Assembly: GCA_018257865.1 (NCBI GenBank)
Contig: JAEUBA010000002.1
Coordinates: 248,001 to 312,000, forward strand
DNA length: 64,000 bases
Direction: 5' to 3'
Source of the DNA: Stereocaulon alpinum
Taxonomy: Eukaryota > Ascomycota > Lecanoromycetes > Lecanorales > Stereocaulaceae
Below the pieces are notes generated by a model that was given only the letters and a program-made list of their open reading frames with translations, searched no databases and had not been told where the DNA came from. Of the stretch, positions 44,423 through 56,245 are shown one piece after another. The translations under genes were made by a program, and so were the position numbers. The first letter of the stretch is position 1. Each line of letters starts with the position of its first letter.

Positions 44423-45401
44423 GGGTTGCTTGATGGTTTGCAAGACGTTCTTTAGGGACAAGATTCAAGCTGGCGAGACATCTTCTGCTGCAGCTAACGA
44501 CCGCCCCATAGACCAAAGAGCATTCGGAAAGCAGGAGTGTAAAAACCTTGAGCCGAGCAGAATCTCACCACTAACCTCTCGTTTTCTCTCAGCCGTGCAT
44601 GTTGTTCCATGTTATGAATCGGCCCCATTTTGAAGCAAGAATCACCCAGCATTCCATTACCTTTACGCATTGACATTCCCATCTAACGTTTCAGTCCCTT
44701 CATTGATGATCTTACAACCTTGACAATGACAAAACCATGCCTGTTGGGCGGAGATTCGTGCAATTCGTTGGAATACATGGCAACCTACACATCCACAACA
44801 TTAAAGAAGTTGCAAGGTACAACGTTTCCGAGTACGATCGCTTGGGGCATATTTCTTGTTGATTCGGACACTAACATCACACAATGAGTATCAAGATGCT
44901 GTCTCTATTGGGAAAAATTGGGGGCGAGAAGGGGGGGCACATGATCCGCTAGAATGGGGGCCAACTCCCTTTCACCTTTCTAATGCAGATGGCCCCCAAA
45001 CACGGCAAACATACAGTCTTCCAACCCCAAGCTCGTGTCGTATGTGAATCATGAGATCGTACCGCTCTCCCTTCCCGTTCCGAGATGCTTCAAGTACCTG
45101 ACCTAGACCAAGAACGCAAGCCGTCCTCAGCGCAGACGGGATCGAGGTCTGCAGGGGTAGTTTGAGGTAGACCTCATACTCGTCGCCTATACGGATGTTA
45201 CAACCACGGTACTGGACAAAGGAGTCATGAACTTATAAGTAGGCCATTGCGAGAACCATGAGCACAGGTTCGTTGGAAATAAGAAGCCAAGGGGTTACTC
45301 AATCAAGTGCTACCCAGCTGTGACTGAAGGGAATCACCAGCATCCCAACTTGACCACACAACGCTCATTCATACTTCCCTTTCCGAACAATCCCCACAAT
45401 C
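44423..45401. other. Intergenic region
   Basis: Nearly 1 kb with no supported gene. The region 44890-45000 has several G or C runs. It includes the promoter of the secreted protein at 45402. Confidence 0.4.
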
Positions 45402-45809
45402 ATGAAGTTCCCACCCCTCACCATTCCAAGCCTCCTACTCCTCACCCCCCTCCTCGCAACCAGCCTCCCCATCTCCAACCCCCCCTCCACACTCACACTT
45501 AGAGACTCAACAGGCAACTATGGTCCCGTCCCCGCCCCCATGGGCAACCAACCCGGCAACGCAGGAGATTACAACCCCAACCTCGGCGAAACTAGTGGAT
45601 CCGAAAGCGGCAGTTCTGGACCCGGCAGTACGAACGGCGACGCACAGCCGGGAAATGTTACCGATGGGTGGCATGATGCTACGGGGCAGGGGTGGTTGGA
45701 TATGATGGCTAGTGTTTGGGCGAATCCGCAGTTTGGGAGTGGGGGTGGGGAGGGGGGGTTGAAGGTTCGGAGGGCGGTGGGGTGGGTCAGGAAGGCTTTG
45801 GGAGGCTGA
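45402..45809 (+). CDS. Small secreted Gly/Ser/Asn-rich protein
   Basis: Single exon of 135 residues with a clear signal peptide (about residues 1-20; hydrophobic core IPSLLLLTPLLATSL). The mature part is acidic and disordered, rich in Gly, Ser, Asn and Pro (NQPGNAGDYNPN, SGSESGSSGPGS), with no Cys. The C-terminus switches to a basic, Trp-containing segment (VRRAVGWVRKALGG) that could form an amphipathic helix and follows an RR site. No known family. It could be a cell-wall associated protein, an effector-like protein, or a precursor cut at RR. The DNA has a strong C-rich to G-rich change along the gene. Confidence 0.65.
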   Translation: MKFPPLTIPSLLLLTPLLATSLPISNPPSTLTLRDSTGNYGPVPAPMGNQPGNAGDYNPNLGETSGSESGSSGPGSTNGDAQPGNVTDGWHDATGQGWLDMMASVWANPQFGSGGGEGGLKVRRAVGWVRKALGG

Positions 45810-47525
45810 ACGGAGAGTGGGGGGGTGAGGTATGCTTTCGAAGGGAAGGTGTGTAATGGTAGTGATTGCTCGTGCCTTGGCTAAGCTTATTTTTTCCCCA
45901 ATACTGTTGTAATCAAGAACATTCTGCAATCTTAAAACCTGAACTTTCAATGAAATAGCGCGAAAAAGGTTGAATCAGCATAGAGAAAATCATCTGAAAG
46001 CCATCATGCATCAGTGTTGTTCGACAGCATTCCAACGTCACTTGACTCGATATTGCCAGGGCAGGTCTTTGAGTTGCCATGTTAGCTCGATGCCTTGACT
46101 CCAATACAACGGAAGATGCGCTCAAAGAGACTTGCGAACAGAAACTCTCAGAAGCTCGACATTCGCAGATACCTTCAACCTCCAGCAATGACAAAGTCCT
46201 GGACATCAAGAATACGTTTTCGGTTTCCGAATACTCGGTCACGATATAACAACATTCATTTTCAGCTTCGCACAGCTCACATTTTGGCATTTGTCTCTTT
46301 CAATAAGATCATCAATTCTCTTTCCATGACCTCCCCAAGAACAAGTTGACAGATGACTGAAGGATCAATATTACGAGTGGCAGTATGGTTGTTCATGTGG
46401 CATCAACAATCCAAAGGAGAACTGTTGGTCCAAGTATGAGCTTTTATTGCTCACTGCTTGGTCACTGCTTGGTCAACAAGCCACCCGTTGCCCAGATACG
46501 CTAAGTCGCTAGTGCAATTACAGTAGCGTTTCGAGCCTTCGCGGCGCTCTCCTCCGAGTATCATATACTTCCCCTGAAGGGTTCCCAACGCGGACCGTGG
46601 AGCCGCCCAGAGGAATCCTGTCAACCAGGCGCTGTTGCGCCCGACATGCTATTATCTACACCACGTGCGAGCCTACCTTACTGTATACTCTTGGAGCAAC
46701 TAGCAGGTGTTAAATGCCACAAAGTTGGTGGTTGTGGGGTACTGATCGTTCTACAGGCAGGAGGCCGCTTAGAGAGGCTCCCGTCTGGAGTTTTGGCATT
46801 GGAGTGCCTGATTCCCTGGCCCTTCCGTTTATATGCAGGAACGTCAAGATCGGAGTCAACGATGTTTGCGATCTCGCCCTATGCATAGATAGGGACACAA
46901 GCTAAGTTGCACGCACTCCTCTATCTGAACGCTATGCGGATCGAGAAAAGAAGCACCCTGGAGATCTACCCCCACCATGGCACTAATGGCCTACTCATAT
47001 GCCGTGACTGATTCAAGATCGCATCTGTTCCTTTCTCGAATTTGCATCGCGCCTAGCCATTCACCAGATGGCTTGTTTACCTATGAATCTTGGATGTTCT
47101 AGACCAGGGATTGGTCGTCCCCTGCACGCTTCACCTGGCGCTCCTATACCAGTTGGGTGTTAGGGCGTGATGGGGCGTCGGCGCTGGTCGGCATATCTGG
47201 ACCCGCGAGGGGAACTACTGCCAACCACCAATCCCACGTTAACGATAGGCTACCTTAGTCTGCGATAAGCTGCATATTCATCTGTCATGTATCGAATTGC
47301 TTTTGATGTAAAAAGGAAGGTGGTCAACAATGGCAGGAGGACCGCTTTGATTGCAATTGAAAAGCTTAAGTAATTGAGTATATCTCAGTCGTTTTCGAAA
47401 TACCGTGGTCGAGTTTCGAAGTCTTGCAGTCTTTGAATCTGTGAAGCTCTGACGTAGCAGCGTTCTTGTATCTACGATTACGATCGTGCTATCTTTCTAG
47501 GATTTGCGGAAGAACGGGAGCCAAG
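45810..47525. other. Intergenic region
   Basis: 1.7 kb without a supported gene; open frames (for example 46646-46905) lack family signatures and overlap each other. The last few hundred bp are the promoter of the permease. An in-frame TTG extension before 47526 is not a start. Confidence 0.4.
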
Positions 47526-49210
47526 ATGTCGCTCAATGAGAAGAAGGTCTTTCATGAGGATGTCCAAGAGGAAAAGGTCCTCGAAGACTTGGGCTATCAG
47601 CAAGAACTCAAGCGTTCATTTGGCCTTTTGGGCATGATTGGCTTCTCTTTCAGCATTGTCACAAGCTGGACCGCCCTGGGTGGTGTCCTCATCGTTGGTG
47701 TCGAATCTGGGGGTCCACCTGTTATGATATACTCATGGATCGCCGTTAGCATTTTCGGTCTGGCGGTCGCATACTCGCTGGCAGAGATGTGCTCAGCTTA
47801 TCCCATTGCTGGTGGACAGTATTCGTGGGTTGCTGTGATCGCCCCACCAAAGATCGCCAGAGGGATGTCGTGGGTGACTGGTTGGTTCATGATTGTTGGG
47901 ATACTTGCCATGGGTGCAACGAACAACTTCATTGGCGCAAACTTCATCTTGGGACAAGCGAATCTGTCTTTCCCTGGCTACACAATCGAGCGCTGGCATA
48001 CTGTCCTTCTAGCCTACCTAATCGCGTTCATCAGCACAGCCCTCAATGTTTACGGTCCTCATCTGCTCGATCGGATCTCCCGCTTCATTCTCCTTTGGAA
48101 TATCCTCTCGTTCGTCATCGTTGTCGTTACCATCCTAGCCACGAATGACCACAAACAACCCGCCCACTTCGTATTCTCCGACTTCCAGAACTTCACGGGC
48201 TTCAGTACTGGATTCGCCGCTATTCTAGGCCTATTACAGAGCTCATTTGGCATGTGCTGCTACGATGCTCCTGCTCACATGAGTAAGCTTACGAGTCGCT
48301 AACTGTAGTCAAGATTGTACCATCGACTGACAAACATACAGCTGAGGAAATGAAAAATGCTTCGCGGGAGGCGCCCAAAGCCATCATCATGTCCGTCTAC
48401 ATCGGCGCCATCACAGGTTTCATCTTCCTAATCTCAGTCTGCTTCTGTATCGGCGACATCACCACAACAGCTACATCAACAACCGGCGTCCCACTCATCC
48501 AGATCTTCTACGACTCAACCGGCTCAGTAGTCGGGGCATGCTTCTTGTCATCCCTCATCGTCGTCATCGTTCTCGTCTGCGCCAACTTCCTCCTAGCCGA
48601 AGGCTCCCGAAGTCTCTTCGCCTTCGCCCGCGACCACGGCCTACCCTTCTCCAAACTCTTCGCAACAGTTGAATCTAAACGCCAAGTCCCAGTCTACGCG
48701 ATCTTACTCGCCTGCGCGGTCCAAGTAGCTCTGAATTCGATCTACTTCGGCACATTAACCGGTTTCAACACAGTCATCTCCATCGCCACAGAAGGCTTCT
48801 ACCTCTCTTACGCCATGCCACTCCTCGCTCGCGTAATAGCCTGGTTCTACGGCGATGCCAGAACCCTCCCTGGACCCTACAGCCTTGGGCGCTGGGGTAT
48901 CTGGATGAACATCACTGGTCTCGTTTTCCTCGTCTTCACATCCATTACATTTAACTTCCCAACCCTCGCTCCTGTTACTCCTGGAGATATGAATTATACC
49001 AGCGCAGCTATTGGCATCATTGGTTTGATCAGCATTGTCACATGGTTTACTACTGGTAGGAAGAATTTCACTGGGCCACAGATTGCGGGGGAGGTAGCTG
49101 TTTTGGAAGCGAGGTTGGGTGAGATGCCTGGCAAAGGCGGGCTGGATGATTCTTTGGATGAGAAGAATTCGGCGCCGGAGATGGGTGGCGATGCGCGCTT
49201 TGTGTCTTGA
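47526..49210 (+). CDS. Amino-acid/choline/GABA permease, APC superfamily
   Basis: Plasma-membrane permease of the fungal GABA/choline (ACT) group. Exons 47526-48282 and 48342-49210 (59-bp intron, phase 1) give 541 residues. Twelve helices are expected. The N-terminal GFSFSIVTSWTALGG (helix 1 with the substrate-binding unwound region), AEMCSAYPIAGGQYSW and the central TEEMKNASREAPKAIIMSV signature are all present, with the intron falling just before TEEM. The C-terminal tail is soluble and acidic with Lys residues near ubiquitin-type contexts. The exact substrate cannot be read. The ATG at 47526 opens MSLNEKKVFHEDV. Confidence 0.93.
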
Positions 49211-49905
49211 GTGGGTTTTATGTAGGGCAATACTTAGAGTTGACCCAAACGCATCATTCAAAACCAATTCGGAGAAATTCTCATTCAATTGACAGTGGCC
49301 GTAATCCTTGTAAATCTTTGTAGCCGTAGATGACTGCATAGTAACTAGGGTCTTTTTGAACAGGTCACAATGTCGAACATCGAAGGCTTAACAAAGTAAT
49401 TTTTGGTGTCGAACTAAACAGGAGTTCTCCGCAACAATGCGAGGAGATACGAGGCATGGGCAGTACAGCCTCAACAAGTCACAATGTCTTGGGAGCAAGC
49501 ACACCCATCTAAAACCGGAGTGGGGAGGAGTCCAAGTCTAGATAAAGAAAAATTCGATTAATGATCAATCCCTTGAAGGAGTCAACATATATGAATTGAA
49601 ATGCGTGGAGAGGATAGATATAGTGGTGTAGAGCAGGCGATAGAAGATGTCAAGGCTTGGCTGTTTGAGATTGTGCGTTTGTGGTTGGCACCCTGTTGAA
49701 ACGAGAACCTGCTCTGGGAAAACATCCAATTTGGCGGCGCGCATGAGTACGGTGTTGTCCGATGATGCTTTTATATCAAAGACATATTCCCTTATAGATG
49801 GACGCCGAACATTGATCATACCTCATAATATCCTCATACCTCATTCAAAGTCATTTATTTTCCGTACCATTCGTGAACACACATATCAGTCCTCCCCTAT
49901 CTCAA
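49211..49905. other. Short intergenic region
   Basis: 695 bp between convergent genes. I see no gene or repeat. Confidence 0.4.
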
Positions 49906-52752
49906 CTATGTAGCTCGCACCCTAACAACCTCAACAACCCTCCCGTACGCACTCGGAAAAACGCCCCCGCGCCCACAATAAACCCCCCAAAACCAATCCC
50001 CATTGATATCCTCACACTCTCTAATCTCTGCTCCCTTTGGAAACGCCAGCTCGTCATCCGCCCCCTCAGCCGGCCACCATGACCACAGCGCCTGTACATG
50101 CATGCCTTCGCCGCCATTGGGAGGATACGTTCTTAGTAGGGGTGGAGTTACTGCACCATCTGCTAGAGGAGAGTCTCTCACATCATTCGCTCTGTTGTTG
50201 ACGGCTTTCGTGACACTTTTAACTTGTCGACGACCGTCTTCGGGCCAGCTCCATTCGTGGCTGTCGTTGCTGGAGGCATCGTCTTTGAGTGCGTTGCCGC
50301 CTACTAGATCTTCGACGACTATGCGTCCTTGGCCTAGGTTTGAATCTTGAAAGCCTACGATAATCATTCTGTGGCCGTTCGGGCACCGTCGCCAGCCTTT
50401 GGGGCCATTTTCAAAGCTAAGCTTTCCAGCGTTGACAAGCTTGTGGTAGCAGGGTGAGCAAATGTCGTAGTCGCCCGCGTTGCACTGGGGGCAGTGAAAG
50501 CGGCTGTTCGATGGTGGGATAGGGTAGGTGCAGATGTCACATTTGGTGCTGAAGGTTAGAGGGATGTTTCGTTCTCTGATGAACTGATCTATGGGATAGC
50601 CTTCTGCTGCAGAACTTGGAGATTGAATGAGTGGCGTTATCGAGGAGTGCTGATCTCGGGTCGACGGCATAGCTATGGGAGCATTTGGAGAGTCCGGATA
50701 ACGCACGGGCAGGAGAGCATGCGTGCAGCATTTGCCTTGGTTGACGCAAGGATTACAAAAGCCCCATTCGGCTTCGTTACAGACATCGCACTTCCAGTAG
50801 CAGTCGGGCGTGAAACCTGAACAGTTTGAGCAGAAAGGGCCAGATTGAAGACGACTGCTTGGATCTGATGACGTGCTCACTGAAGAGCCTGAAATAGACA
50901 CATGGCGAGTTTCTGGCGGTGGGGCAAGATATCGATGACCAGTGAGGCGATGTGGAAGGGGATGCTGGGCGGGATAGCCGGCTGTTGGTTCTTGTTGCCG
51001 ATATCGTTGCACGGCTGCGTGGCCAAAGCCGAACCAGTGGAGGCAACCACAGCCGAGACGATAGCAGCGCAAACACAGGTTGTATTTGCCCTTGTTGCAT
51101 TTAGAACAGTTCTTATGTAATTCGTATTCCAGACCGGCTTTACCGCACCTATTACATGAGATGGAAGGTTCAGGGAACGATGGTAGTTGTTGCGCTACAG
51201 CAGGCGTCGAGGGCTGAGACAAGGCTCGAGAAGAGGTTCTTGGACTGTCATTGTGACGCGGGGACTCCGGAGCCACTGGCGCAGCTGGCCTTGATGCTGC
51301 ATTAGGCGATGCTTGTGGTGGAGCAACGGTAGCAGCGTTTGCGCGTGATGATGAGATATCGCGAGGTCGCGTTCTTGGACCTCTCGCGGCTTGCGTACTC
51401 CGAGACGCAGGATCGCTAGAACCCTCACCCAGCCGTAGATGGTTTGGATCTGTCGTCCTTCTGCCTTGGCTCGAAAAGTCTGTTGGACGAGACTGCTGAC
51501 TCGAAGAGCTCTGTGGTCGATGTGTTAGGTCTGTAGCTGAGCGGGCTGCCTGTCTTTGCGTGTCTGAGGGAGCTCTTGAGCTGGACGAGGCAGGGTTCGG
51601 TGAGGTCTGCCGCCGAGTCTCGCTAGCCGTCCTCCGCCGGTGGCCTTGACCCGTTGGGTATGCTTCGAGTAGGTGCGGTCGTGAGACAGGGGGATGGGAC
51701 GAATGCGTATTTGGGTCTGTAGCGGTTGGATTTGGTGACCTTTCTTGTCGACGATTTTGCCTTTGCTCTTGCGCATCTGATCTCCGCTCACGAGTATTAG
51801 AGGCCCGAGGTCGGTCTGACTGATTGTCTGGCGGTGTGGCTCTTTGACGATGCCGCCGTCGATATGCCTCAGCGATCTTCTCGCTGAGCTCATCCTCCTG
51901 GGAAACATCAATGTTGTTGAGATCAATGCCATCCAATATCCCCTCATCCATGATCTGCCTCAGTATCTCCTCTTCCATCTCCGCTGAGTCTACGTCTGTT
52001 GTGCTCAGTAGTGACCGTAGACTTGACTGATGCTCAATCTGCCTAGCTTGCACGACTGGATCTGTAGACGCTGATGGTCCAGCTACCTCAGCCCCAGTAC
52101 TGTGGTCCCTCTCTCGCCTTCTTTGCTGGGTGACATCTTCAATCCAGGCGGCTGTCATTGAGTCCCTGAGTCTACGCCTTGTGCGTCTTTCAACCTGAGA
52201 TTCGGCGCTCCTAATACCCACCTCTCGCAAACTCAGCTCTCTCACCTCCTCCACCAACCTTCTATCCTCCTCTTCATCTTCACCCTCCTCCTTGCGCCTG
52301 ACTTTGGGCATAACGTTCTCTCCTGGAGTATACTTTTTCTTGGTGTCCTTCTTCTCCTGCTCTGTCCGCGCTCTGCTTGGATTCGCTTGTAGGTACATCT
52401 CCAGCAATGTCGTGACCGTGGCGTTGGGCCTCGTCTCTCTCACCGAGGCGCGACATGATGGGCAGGTGAATGGGTTCGGCTTTGAAGGCGTTGCCTGTGA
52501 GGCTTGCCATGAGAACCACTCCTTGAGGCAAGACCCGCAAAAAGTGTGTAAGCAGTCGAGGAGGGTGAGTGGTTGGTAGAGGACTTCGGTACAGATCTGG
52601 CATTAGACTGAGGTTAGATGTCGTTCCATAATTCTACTTTCGGCATTGCAAAATTGGTATGGAACAAGGTCAGTGCACATGTCCAGAAGACTTACAGAGC
52701 ATGAGAGTTCTTTCTCGAGGTCGAGCAGACCGGTCTTTGCGCTTTCGGCCAT
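49906..52752 (-). CDS. RING-type E3 ligase-like protein with Cys-rich ZZ-like domains and C-terminal SH3
   Basis: Exons 52752-52696 and 52596-49906 (99-bp intron, phase 0) give 915 residues. The first exon supplies the start of the RING finger: CSIC, then LDCLHTFCGSC and CPSC within residues 18-70, so the unspliced frame that begins at 52443 misses most of it. A long disordered Arg/Ser/Pro/Gln-rich middle follows (about 120-480). Three Cys-rich ZZ-like modules follow (about 495-540, 585-625 and 700-740; for example CNRCGKAG, CSNCSGF, CDICTYPIP). An SH3 domain closes the protein (from about residue 855: ALWSWWPAE...LAFPKGAEI...DWFWGVY). It is probably a ubiquitin ligase with a scaffold role; substrates are unknown. 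Confidence 0.88.
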
Positions 52753-53041
52753 AGTCACTCTCCTACGTCAGAGTACATCGCCAGACTACATGTCAAATTG
52801 CACAAGATGTTCTCAACATCGGCCGGATAGCTATCTTGCGCGGCCGTGTCAGTGTCGAAGTCGAAAGGCAATGTCGCAAATACCTTGCATTAGGCTGATC
52901 ATCTTTCTTACGGGGCTAGTCCATAAGTGTCGCGCGCTCACTAAGATGTCCTGTTATTCTATGCGTTTCCATTATTGTTCTATTTGTGCTATTACTACAT
53001 TGTCATCACTGCGTTTTAGTCTCCCTTGATCGATGATTGAC

Positions 53042-55610
53042 TCAATCCGCGTAACCAACATCCCTATGCACTGAACCTTTTCCATCAAAGGAAGGCGTGT
53101 CGTAAGCATTTTCTGGATCCTTTCCATTCGCCATGATGTGCTCTTGCAATTTGACAAGGGCGTGTCGAAGATTACTGAGCATCTCATGCATGTCTAACCT
53201 GATATTCTCGTTCCTTATCGCCGCACCCTTGATCGCGGCCTCTGCGACATGATATCTGCTGACCCGATTTCGCAGCATCATGTCTAGCGGCGTCGTCGTA
53301 CTGCCCTCCTCGCTGTAGGCCTCAATACTCACTCGGTGCAGGTTCGGCCTACCAAAAAGGAGTCCCTTGACCTCGTCTGGGTAGCCGTGGTAGTTGATGT
53401 GGATCGGACGGTCAGCAGTGAACAGCGCGTCAAAGTCCTCGTGTGAGAGAGCGTGGGGATGGCCACCTTCGTGCTTGAAGATCAGGAGATCAGTGACATT
53501 GACGACACGGACGCGGAGATTGGGTGCGATCCTTCGAAGCATCGCTGCTGCTTCAATGACCTCAAAGGTTATTTCAGCGCCAATGCCTACGAGAACGACG
53601 TCTGGATCAAGACCATTATCTGTGCTAGCAAACTTCCAGACTGAGGCGCCAGCTCGACAATGCCTCTCGGCTTCTTCTGCGGAAAGGAAAACTGGTTGGG
53701 GCTGTTTAGAACCGACCATGAGGTTGACGTAATTCTTTGAGCGAAGGCAATGGTGCACGGTAGAGAGAAAAGTGTTGGCGTCCGGCGGAAGGTAGACACG
53801 TGCGGCACTTGGCTTCAGGTTTAGGACCGCACCAATAAAGGATGGATTTTGATGCGAGAACCCATTGTGTTCTTGTCTGGTCCAGGTGCTGGTTTCCAGG
53901 TAGTTGATGCTGCTGATATCCTTTCTCCAGGTGGTTTCACGGGCCTACGATGCGACTGGGTCAGCCTCGATCATACGAAAAGGTAAGCTTAAACTTACCA
54001 CCTTATTGAATTTGCTATACTGCACCATCATAGTGTGAACGATGCCTAGGAAGCTCTCGTAGGAGGGAAAGAGGGCAGTCCGGCCTGTAAGTGTGTATCC
54101 TTGCATAAATCCTTGGCAAGTATGTTCTGAGAGGATTTCAATGACTCTGCCACCACGAGCATTGGAGAATTCATCCCATTGGAAATTTCTTCCAGTATGA
54201 CGGAACACCGCATCCAGCTTGTTGCTCACCAGCTCGTCTGGCGAGAACATCCTAAAGCTCTTGGGATTATTGACCATGGTCTGGTCCAAAAGCTCGCCAA
54301 TGGTCTGCATGCAGCTGGCTTGGCTTCCCTTCTTGACTGCGTACTTCTTCCAATCTGGAAGGTTGAGCACTTCATGCGAGCCGTACGTATCTATTTGCTG
54401 GCCTAACTTCTTCCTATCATCTTTGGGTATGATGTCTAAGATTTCTTTTACGACACCACCGTCTTTAGTAAAGAGCTCATGCGGCTTATAGCTGCCTAGC
54501 CATTCTTGGAGCTGTTTCAATTCGGTTGGATCTGATTTAGCTGCCATAAGAGGGACTTGATGGGCGCGGAATGATCCCTCGACGATTTCTCCATGGACCT
54601 TCTTGGGTCCACCCCAGCCCTTCGGAGTTTTCATTATTAAGACTGGCCACCGGGGCTTCATGATGGGCTTTCCCGAGCGAGCTGCTTTTTGAATCCTATG
54701 AATCTCGTCCAAGGCCCATTCCATTGAACGACACACATCTATATCAATGTCTTCTAGGTCCTCGACAAAGCGGCATTGGTAGCCGTAGCCAGTGAATAGA
54801 GAAACCATTTCCTTGTCGTCCATGCATCCGTAGATGGTACGTTCGCTAATCTTAAACCCGTTGACATGGACAATTGGAAGAACGGCTCCAGACTCTGCAG
54901 GGTCGATGTATTTTGCAGCGTGCCAAGCTGTTGCCGTTGGACCACTCTCTGATTCGCCATCGCCAACCACACAAGCTACAACAAGATCAGGTTTGTCCAT
55001 GACGGCACCGAAAGCCACTGAAAGTGCGTAACCCAGCTCTCCACCCTCATGGATTGAGCCTGGAGTCTCTGCGTTGATGTGGCTTGGGAAACCACGAGGC
55101 GTACTGAAAGTGGTGATGAGTCTTGCCAACCCTGTTCTATTCCTGCTGTATTCGGGATAGAACTTTTCCAGGGAGCCTTCCAGCCACAAACATGAGAGGA
55201 TCGCTGGAGCTCCGTGCCCTGGGCCAACGACGAATATGATATCCTGCTTCCTCTGTGTAGCCAACAAATTGAGATGCGAGTATACGATAGTCAAACCTGG
55301 GCATGTACCCCAGTGACCAAGGAGTCGAGGTTTGATATCATCGAAGTTAAGATCTCGCTCAAGGAAGACATTGTCGCGCAGGAAGATCATAGCTAGAAGC
55401 CAGAAATGTCAGCCAATTGACATACCTGAACATTAGGTGATACTTGCCAGCAGCAATGTAATTCGCAGCGCGCCTAAACTCCTGCAATCCGGTATATGTG
55501 GACTCTTCGAGCTTCGTCTTGTCCAGCTTGACCGCCAACGACAAGACATGGTCGTCGATATTCGACGGTAGAGGCTGAGGATTTGGACGATCTATCACTT
55601 CTCCTGGCAT
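53042..55610 (-). CDS. Xylulose-5-phosphate/fructose-6-phosphate phosphoketolase
   Basis: Thiamine-diphosphate enzyme that splits xylulose 5-phosphate (or fructose 6-phosphate) with phosphate into acetyl phosphate and glyceraldehyde 3-phosphate (or erythrose 4-phosphate). Exons 55610-55448, 55392-53999 and 53944-53042 give 819 residues, the normal length. Motifs: GHWGTCPG (His81), GPGHGAPA, the ThDP motif GDGESESGP (198-206), TGRTALFPSYESF and EHNGFSHQNPS. The first intron has a GC-AG border (GGCAAGT...TTCTAG); using it gives the expected NYIAAAMIFLRDN text, and no usable GT donor exists there. The acetate kinase gene lies divergently 635 bp away and would use its acetyl phosphate. Confidence 0.96.
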
Positions 55611-56245
55611 GATGGCGGTATATGACAGTCTCGTCGAGGTGAGTTGAATGGTAATTTGAATAGCAGATCGGGTCTCGAGCTGGCTTTGTCACAGAATATA
55701 CTGTTAGCAAGAAGGAGCTATCACGACGGCTATCGGCATCGACCGGTTCTCTAGGAAACCGTTGAAAAGTAGTGAATCCGCTGCAAGCCAGGGCAGGCAC
55801 CATGGAACCCTAACCAACTTCGAAGAAGCTCTATCACCTCCAGTAAATGGCCCTCGTGCCGGCAAACATCCGCCACAGCCGCTATAAGTGACATCATGTA
55901 GCGAGTTCGTTGTGATTCGGCCCGTTCGGTAATCCTGGACTTTCAATAAGAGCCTATTCACTTGTAAAAGAAGCATCTCCAACGTCGACGGCCAATTGAA
56001 GATATTGATGAAATTGATAGAATATATCTGCTGGATGAGAAGACCGTCGAGGCCTGCTTGAAGTTTAGCTTGAACCCGTTATCGATAAGGTTCTTACCCT
56101 AACAGACTACAGCTCGAAGGACTTTCAGCATACACGAGGGAAACGTGCACTTGTAGTGCTCCGCTAGCCCTCGGGGCTTATGCGTTGATTTAGCAACGTC
56201 GAATCAGAGCCAGTATTGCTCGTTTTTGGTGCCTTCATACGCCAA
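55611..56245. promoter_or_regulatory. Divergent promoter, phosphoketolase / acetate kinase
   Basis: 635 bp between the divergent start codons of two consecutive pathway enzymes; it is the only upstream region of both and should drive them together. I see no obvious TATA box and no operator I can name. Confidence 0.6.
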
